From the NCBI GenBank assembly GCA_021298835.1, contig JAJTHG010000010.1, positions 1 through 64,000 on the forward strand: 64,000 nt of DNA, in the 5' to 3' direction. The notes beneath the pieces are model-generated. The model did no database searches. It worked only from the letters and a program-made list of their open reading frames with translations, and was not told the origin of the DNA. Numbering within the stretch: position 1 is the stretch's first letter; every line of letters starts with the position of its first letter. The position numbers and the translations under genes were made by a program. Positions 59,892 to 64,000 of this stretch are shown piece by piece. Source of the DNA: Gemmatimonadota bacterium. GTDB lineage: Bacteria; Gemmatimonadota; Gemmatimonadetes; Gemmatimonadales; Gemmatimonadaceae.

Positions 59892-61259
59892 CTACGCGTC
59901 GCGCACCAGGCCGTACTTCTCGATCTTCTTGTACAGGTTCGACCGCGGCATCTCGATCACCCGCGCCGTCTCCGCGACGTTCCAGTCGTGCACCCGCAGC
60001 TTCTGCAGCAGGAAGGCGCGCTCGGCGGCGTCCTTGAACTCCTCGTACGTCCGCGCCTCGGCAAGCCCGCCCAACCCCGCGCCGTCCGCGACGCGACGCC
60101 CCACGAGCCGATCCACGTCCGCCTCGGTCACCGCCGGCCCGGTGGCGAAGATCAGCAGGCGTTCGATCGTGTTGCGGAGTTCGCGCACGTTGCCGGGCCA
60201 ATCGAGGCGGCTCAGCGCCCCCAGCGCCCCCTCGCTGAGGCTGCGCGGCGACATGCCGTCGCGCCGCGCCAGGTCGGCCGCGAAGTGCCGTGCCAGCCGC
60301 GGGATGTCGTCGCGGCGCTCCCGAAGCGGCGGGACGTGCAGCGGCACGACGGCGAGCCGGTAGTACAGGTCCTCGCGGAAGCGTCCCTCCGCGATCTCGT
60401 CCTCGAGCCGCTTGTTGGTCGCCGCCAGCACGCGGACGTCCACGGTGACCGGCTTCGCCCCGCCGATCCGCGTCACCTCGTGCTCCTGCAGGGCGCGCAG
60501 CACCTTCGCCTGCGCCGCCGGTGCCATGTCGCCGATCTCATCGAGGAACAGCGTGCCGCCGTGCGCCTGCTCGAACTTCCCCGCCCGATCGGCCACCGCA
60601 CCGGTGAACGAGCCCTTCACGTGCCCGAACAGCTCGCTCTCGATCAGCTCCGACGGGATCGCCGCGCAATTGACCTCCACGAACGGCCCCGAGGCGCGGG
60701 GGGACCCCTGGTGGAGCGCGCGCGCGACCAGCTCCTTCCCCGTGCCGTTCTCCCCGGTGATCAGCACCCGGGCCGGCGTCCCCGCCACCCGCGCGATCTG
60801 CTCGCGCAGCGCCCGGATCGCGAACGACTCCCCGACGATCTCGCCCGGTGCCGCCGCCTGCTGCCGCAGCAGGGCGTTCTCCTCGACCAGCGCCACCTGC
60901 GCCAGCGCGTTGCGCAGCAACAGCAGCACGCGGTCGGTGTCGAGCGGCTTCTCGAGGACGTCGTACGCCCCCTTCTGCGTCGCCTCGACCGCCGTCTGCA
61001 GCGTGGCGTGGCCGCTGATCATGACGACGATCGCCCCGGGGTCCCGCGCCCGCAGCACCTCGAGCGCCCGCAGGCCGTCCATGCCGGGCAGCTTCACGTC
61101 GAGGAAGACGAGGTCGGCGCGACGCTCGGCGTACGCCGCCAGCCCCTGCGCGGCGTCGGCGACCGCGCGCACGTCGTACCCCTCGTACTCGAGCAGTTGA
61201 CCGAGCGCGGCCCGGATGCCCGGTTCGTCGTCCACGACGAGAATCGAACGGCGGCTCAC
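59892..61259 (-). CDS. NtrC-family sigma54 response regulator
   Basis: 455 residues. Receiver domain with phospho-acceptor Asp54 (LVFLDVKLPGMDGL), AAA+ domain with Walker A GENGTGKE (169-176), ESELFGHVKGSFTGAVADRAG (sigma54 contact loop as GSFTGA, 216-221, Ala replaced by Ser), DEIGDMAPAAQAKVLRAL, and C-terminal Fis-type HTH WNVAETARVIEMPRSNLYKKIEKYG. No histidine kinase is adjacent. Start GTG 61259 overlaps the upstream small gene's stop. Confidence 0.93.
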   Translation of the reverse strand: MSRRSILVVDDEPGIRAALGQLLEYEGYDVRAVADAAQGLAAYAERRADLVFLDVKLPGMDGLRALEVLRARDPGAIVVMISGHATLQTAVEATQKGAYDVLEKPLDTDRVLLLLRNALAQVALVEENALLRQQAAAPGEIVGESFAIRALREQIARVAGTPARVLITGENGTGKELVARALHQGSPRASGPFVEVNCAAIPSELIESELFGHVKGSFTGAVADRAGKFEQAHGGTLFLDEIGDMAPAAQAKVLRALQEHEVTRIGGAKPVTVDVRVLAATNKRLEDEIAEGRFREDLYYRLAVVPLHVPPLRERRDDIPRLARHFAADLARRDGMSPRSLSEGALGALSRLDWPGNVRELRNTIERLLIFATGPAVTEADVDRLVGRRVADGAGLGGLAEARTYEEFKDAAERAFLLQKLRVHDWNVAETARVIEMPRSNLYKKIEKYGLVRDA

Positions 61260-61573
61260 GGCGTGGCCCGGTACAGAATGACGCGACCGTCGCGGACGCG
61301 GATGTCCCGCGCCCGGAACCGCCCCGGCCCCGGCCGCACGCCTTCGACGTGCACCGCGACGTCGCCCGGGCCGCTCGGCAACCGCCGGCGGAGGTCGGCC
61401 GGTGCGAGGGCCGCGGGGGCCTCGCCGTCCACGGCCACGAAGGCCAGCGCGGCCGTCGAGCCGAGCGGTGCCCACAGGGCCGGCACCCGACGGAGCCAGC
61501 GCTCCCGCGCCGCGTATGCGACCGCCCCGCGGGCGACCGTTCCCAGCACCTGCCGCGTCATGCAACCGAACAC
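61256..61573 (-). CDS. small hypothetical protein
   Basis: 105 residues from GTG 61573, or 101 from ATG 61561. Mixed hydrophobic N-terminus and a beta-rich C-terminal half (DVAVHVEGVRPGPGRFRARDIRVRDGRVILYR). No family recognised. Sits between thpR and the sigma54 regulator, abutting both; its stop overlaps the regulator's GTG. Confidence 0.6.
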   Translation of the reverse strand: MFGCMTRQVLGTVARGAVAYAARERWLRRVPALWAPLGSTAALAFVAVDGEAPAALAPADLRRRLPSGPGDVAVHVEGVRPGPGRFRARDIRVRDGRVILYRATP

Positions 61574-62143
61574 TCAGTGCCTCCCGAGCGGCGCGCGCGC
61601 GACCGCTTCGTGACGGGTTCCCGTCGGTCCGGCCGTGCTCGACATCAGCACGACCTCGTCCACCGTGAATCGTTCCCGCACCCGTACCCCGCGGGCCGCC
61701 TCCCGGATCGCCCGCCGCACCGGAAGCTCGACATCGGCGGGAACCCGCGCGAGCGTCAGGTGGGGACGGAACACGCGCCCCTCGACCTCGAACCCCAGCG
61801 CCATGGCCCGGACCTCGATCTCGTGGTGCAGCAACTCGAACTTGGGGTCCGCCCGCACGCCGGCCCACACCACGCGCGCCCGGCCCCACGCCGGAAACGC
61901 GCCGAGCCCGCGCACCTCGACCGGCAGCGGATCGAAGAGCCGGGCGGCCTCGGCCAGCCCGGCGGCGATCATCGCCACTCCATCGGCTTCGACGGCGCCG
62001 TAGAAGCGCACCGTGCAGTGGAGCCGACCCGGGGGCTCCCACCGGATCGTCGGTGCCGCGTCGTGCAGGGGGGCACACGCGACGTGCACGCGCCCCGCCA
62101 CGTCGGCGGGCGGATACACCGCGGCGAAGAGCCGCAGGGTCAC
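61574..62143 (-). CDS. thpR: RNA 2',3'-cyclic phosphodiesterase
   Basis: 189 residues. Two HxT motifs of the 2H phosphoesterases: His42-x-Thr44 in RLHCTVRFYGA and His128-x-Thr130 in FRPHLTLAR. ThpR (LigT) hydrolyses 2',3'-cyclic phosphate RNA ends or ligates 2'-5'. GTG start overlaps the larE stop. Confidence 0.93.
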   Translation of the reverse strand: MTLRLFAAVYPPADVAGRVHVACAPLHDAAPTIRWEPPGRLHCTVRFYGAVEADGVAMIAAGLAEAARLFDPLPVEVRGLGAFPAWGRARVVWAGVRADPKFELLHHEIEVRAMALGFEVEGRVFRPHLTLARVPADVELPVRRAIREAARGVRVRERFTVDEVVLMSSTAGPTGTRHEAVARAPLGRH

Positions 62144-63240
62144 GACGACGTCAGTTCGAGCGCGGCGTGCGTCGCCCCAGTGCCGCGCGCCCGCGCGGCG
62201 AGCGCGCGGCGGCGCGAGGCGCTCGCGAGCACGGCGTCGCGGTCGGCGTCGGACAGCCGCCAGAGCGCGAGCCGCCCCGCCACCGCCGGCGCCGGAAGTG
62301 CGTCGGCCCACGCGTCGGCGGCGTTTCCGGGCTCGGCCGCCGGCGGCCCCGCAGGGCGCACCCCGCCGAGCACGTTGAGCGAGCCGGACCGGAAGCCGTC
62401 GAGGTCCACGGCGACGCGGGCGTAGCCGCCAGCCCTCGTCGCCGAGACCAGCGCCGGCCACGACTCCGGCGTGAGCCACCGCGTCGCGGCGGCGGCCCCC
62501 AGCTCGAGACGCGCGAGGTCGCCGTGGTGCCGTACGCGCAGGTCGCCTTCGACCCCGAGCGCGCGGAGGGCCGCTTCGGCACGCTCGACCTGCGCGAGCC
62601 GCTCGATGGTGACGGCGGTCCCGTAGGGCAGGCGCGAGGCGAGGCACGGCGCCGACGGCTGGGCCCACGTCACGAGTCCCAGCGCGCGCGACCGCAGGCG
62701 GATCTCGGCCTTGGTGAACCCGAGCGTGGCCAGCGGCGACAGCACGCCCCGCTCGGCCGCCGCGCGACCGCCGGGCCGATGGTCGTGGAGGTCGTCCGCG
62801 TTGGTGCCGTCCGCGACGGTGCCGATGCCGCGCGCCGCCGCCGCCGGCACCACGTGATGCCACAGGACCCGCTTGCAGTGGTAGCACCGGTCGGTGGGAT
62901 TGGCGGCGTACGCCGGGTCTTCCAGCTCGTCCGTCGCCAGTTCCAGCACGTCGAGGTCATGGGCCGCGGCGACCTCGCGTGCGAGCGACCACTGCGCCTG
63001 CGGAAACGATGCGCTCCGACCGATGACGGCCAGCACGCCCTCGCGGCCCAGCGCACGACGGGCGACGACCGCGAGGTACGCCGAATCCACCCCGCCCGAG
63101 AAGCCGATCGCGAGCGGGGTGTGCCCCCGCAGCCATGCGATCAGCGCCGCCTCCCGCGCCTCGGCGGTCACGGCGTCGGTCTCGGGGGCCACCGCGGACG
63201 CCGCACCGGGGTCGTCGAGGATGGGCAGCGGCGTAGCCAT
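62140..63240 (-). CDS. larE: LarE-like ATP-dependent sulfur transferase
   Basis: 366 residues, about 90 more than usual. PP-loop SGGVDS (48-53), C119-x2-C122 in RCYHCKR, and the sacrificial-type cysteine Cys199 in APCLASRLPYG. LarE supplies sulfur for the nickel-pincer cofactor. The last 75-80 residues are an unassigned extension. The larB, larC and racemase genes are not in this window. TAACTT is 6 bases before the ATG. Confidence 0.88.
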   Translation of the reverse strand: MATPLPILDDPGAASAVAPETDAVTAEAREAALIAWLRGHTPLAIGFSGGVDSAYLAVVARRALGREGVLAVIGRSASFPQAQWSLAREVAAAHDLDVLELATDELEDPAYAANPTDRCYHCKRVLWHHVVPAAAARGIGTVADGTNADDLHDHRPGGRAAAERGVLSPLATLGFTKAEIRLRSRALGLVTWAQPSAPCLASRLPYGTAVTIERLAQVERAEAALRALGVEGDLRVRHHGDLARLELGAAAATRWLTPESWPALVSATRAGGYARVAVDLDGFRSGSLNVLGGVRPAGPPAAEPGNAADAWADALPAPAVAGRLALWRLSDADRDAVLASASRRRALAARARGTGATHAALELTSS

Positions 63241-63246
63241 GGGTGA

Positions 63247-63252
63247 AAGTTA
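63247..63252 (-). promoter_or_regulatory. leaderless-type -10 hexamer TAACTT
   Basis: TAACTT ends 6 bases before the larE ATG; no Shine-Dalgarno. Confidence 0.42.
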
Positions 63253-63397
63253 CGGCCTGTCCGAACCCCCGGCGAGCGTGTCACGGTGGCGTCGCAGGGG
63301 GCCCGCGCGCCCGGACCGGCGCTCGCGCGCGGCGCCGGACGTGCCCACCATTCCCGATATGCTTCCCTCCCCGCCGGACCACCCGCGGAGTCGCCTC

Positions 63398-64000
63398 GTG
63401 CGGCCCCATGCGCTCCTGCCGCTGCTCGGCCTCGTTCTCGGCGCCGCGTTGCCGGCCCAACCCCTGGTGATCGCCCATCGCGGCGACTCGTGGCGCGCCC
63501 CGGAGCACACGATCGCCGCGTGGCGCCTCGCACTGGCCTCGGGGGCCGACGTGCTCGAGCAGGACCTGCAACTGACATCCGACGGACGCCTGCTCGTGCT
63601 GCACGACGAAACCGGAGAGCGCACGCTCCGCGGCGCGGATTGCGGCGGCGCGGTGCGCGACCGACCGCTCGCGCACTGGCAGCGCTGCGACGCCGGCCGA
63701 TGGTTCAACGAGCGGCACCCGGACCGGGCCGACCCCGCCTACACCACGGAGCGTCTCGTGGCGCTGGAGGCGGTGCTGGCGGCGTTTCCCACGGCGCGGT
63801 TCTACATCGAGACCAAGGCCCCCGAGTCGGCCCCGGGGATGGAGGACTCGCTCGTCGCCGTACTCACGCGAGCCCGGCTTCGCACCCGGGACGCCGTGCG
63901 GCTCGTGCGCGTGCGACTGCAGTCGTTCAGCGAGGCCAGTCTGAAGCGGCTGCGCCAGCTCGCGCCGGAACTGCCGCGCATCCAACTGCTCGACCGCGGC
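63398..64000 (+). CDS. glycerophosphodiester phosphodiesterase, N-terminal part
   Basis: 201 residues visible; runs off the right edge. Signal peptide RPHALLPLLGLVLGAALPAQ, then the GDPD signature IAHRGDSWRAPEHTI, LEQDLQLTSDGRLLVLHDET and FYIETKAP with metal-binding Glu, Asp and His. Hydrolyses glycerophosphodiesters in the periplasm. GTG 63398 was preferred because GGAG sits 7 bases upstream and a TATGCT hexamer lies at 63358; ATG 63359 is also in frame. Confidence 0.92.
   Translation, partial: MRPHALLPLLGLVLGAALPAQPLVIAHRGDSWRAPEHTIAAWRLALASGADVLEQDLQLTSDGRLLVLHDETGERTLRGADCGGAVRDRPLAHWQRCDAGRWFNERHPDRADPAYTTERLVALEAVLAAFPTARFYIETKAPESAPGMEDSLVAVLTRARLRTRDAVRLVRVRLQSFSEASLKRLRQLAPELPRIQLLDRG

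Overview
High-GC (about 70% or more) bacterial chromosome, almost fully coding. Gene content points to a diderm: a LolA-like carrier, several predicted outer-membrane beta-barrels, lipoproteins with lipoboxes and a CsgG-like protein. A short primary sigma factor of about 288 residues without region 1.1, SPOR proteins upstream of smc and the mix of high-GC codon use with that sigma type fit the phylum Gemmatimonadota best. This is inference from content; no 16S gene is present. There is no CRISPR array, insertion sequence, prophage or obvious transferred island, and no gene-free stretch longer than 300 bases.

Layout. 1-5.3 kb: minus-strand DUF4175, DUF4159, rsmI, an unknown gene and trxA, facing mce and pdxJ. 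5.4-9.0 kb: a tandem-Hpt protein, a flippase-like membrane protein and ispE, then tRNA-Gln. 9.2-12.9 kb: prs-rplY-pth-ychF. 12.9-16 kb: a secreted nuclease, a small unknown gene and the ribosomal set rpsF-rpsR-DUF2232-rplI. 16-26 kb: a tightly packed run of rsfS, a 1078-residue protease/propeller/barrel fusion, two SPOR-like envelope proteins and smc. 26-30 kb: an RNase Z-like hydrolase, aroF, lolA and an MHS transporter. 30-35 kb (minus): rpmE-prfA-prmC-ylbF-tmk-ctpA. 35-40 kb: a Crp/Fnr regulator, an MBL hydrolase, a CsgG-like protein and a GAF/HD-GYP protein. 40-43.7 kb: an amidase and a serine hydrolase, divergent. 43.7-59.8 kb: minus-strand operons with hyuA/hyuB, a DUF4105 (Lnb-like) protein, an oxidoreductase, SpoIID, hemL, rimO, a repeat-rich outer-membrane protein, yajQ, DUF983, rpoD, lepB and an aldehyde dehydrogenase. 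59.9-63.2 kb (minus): larE-thpR-small ORF-sigma54 regulator. At the right edge a glycerophosphodiesterase starts.

How it works together. Much of the window is housekeeping: translation (S6, S18, L9, L25, L31, RF1, PrmC, RimO, Pth, RsmI, RsfS), envelope assembly and processing (LepB, LolA, CtpA, SpoIID, barrels) and chromosome segregation (SMC). Thirteen gene junctions are four-base ATGA/GTGA overlaps, so translational coupling is the rule inside operons. Several genes instead show a TANNTT hexamer exactly 6 nt (range 5-8) before the start codon and no Shine-Dalgarno sequence, the signature of leaderless transcripts. Classical promoters (TTGACN, spacer 16-18, TANNNT) are visible upstream of tRNA-Gln, prs, rpsF, rpmE, crp and the MHS transporter.
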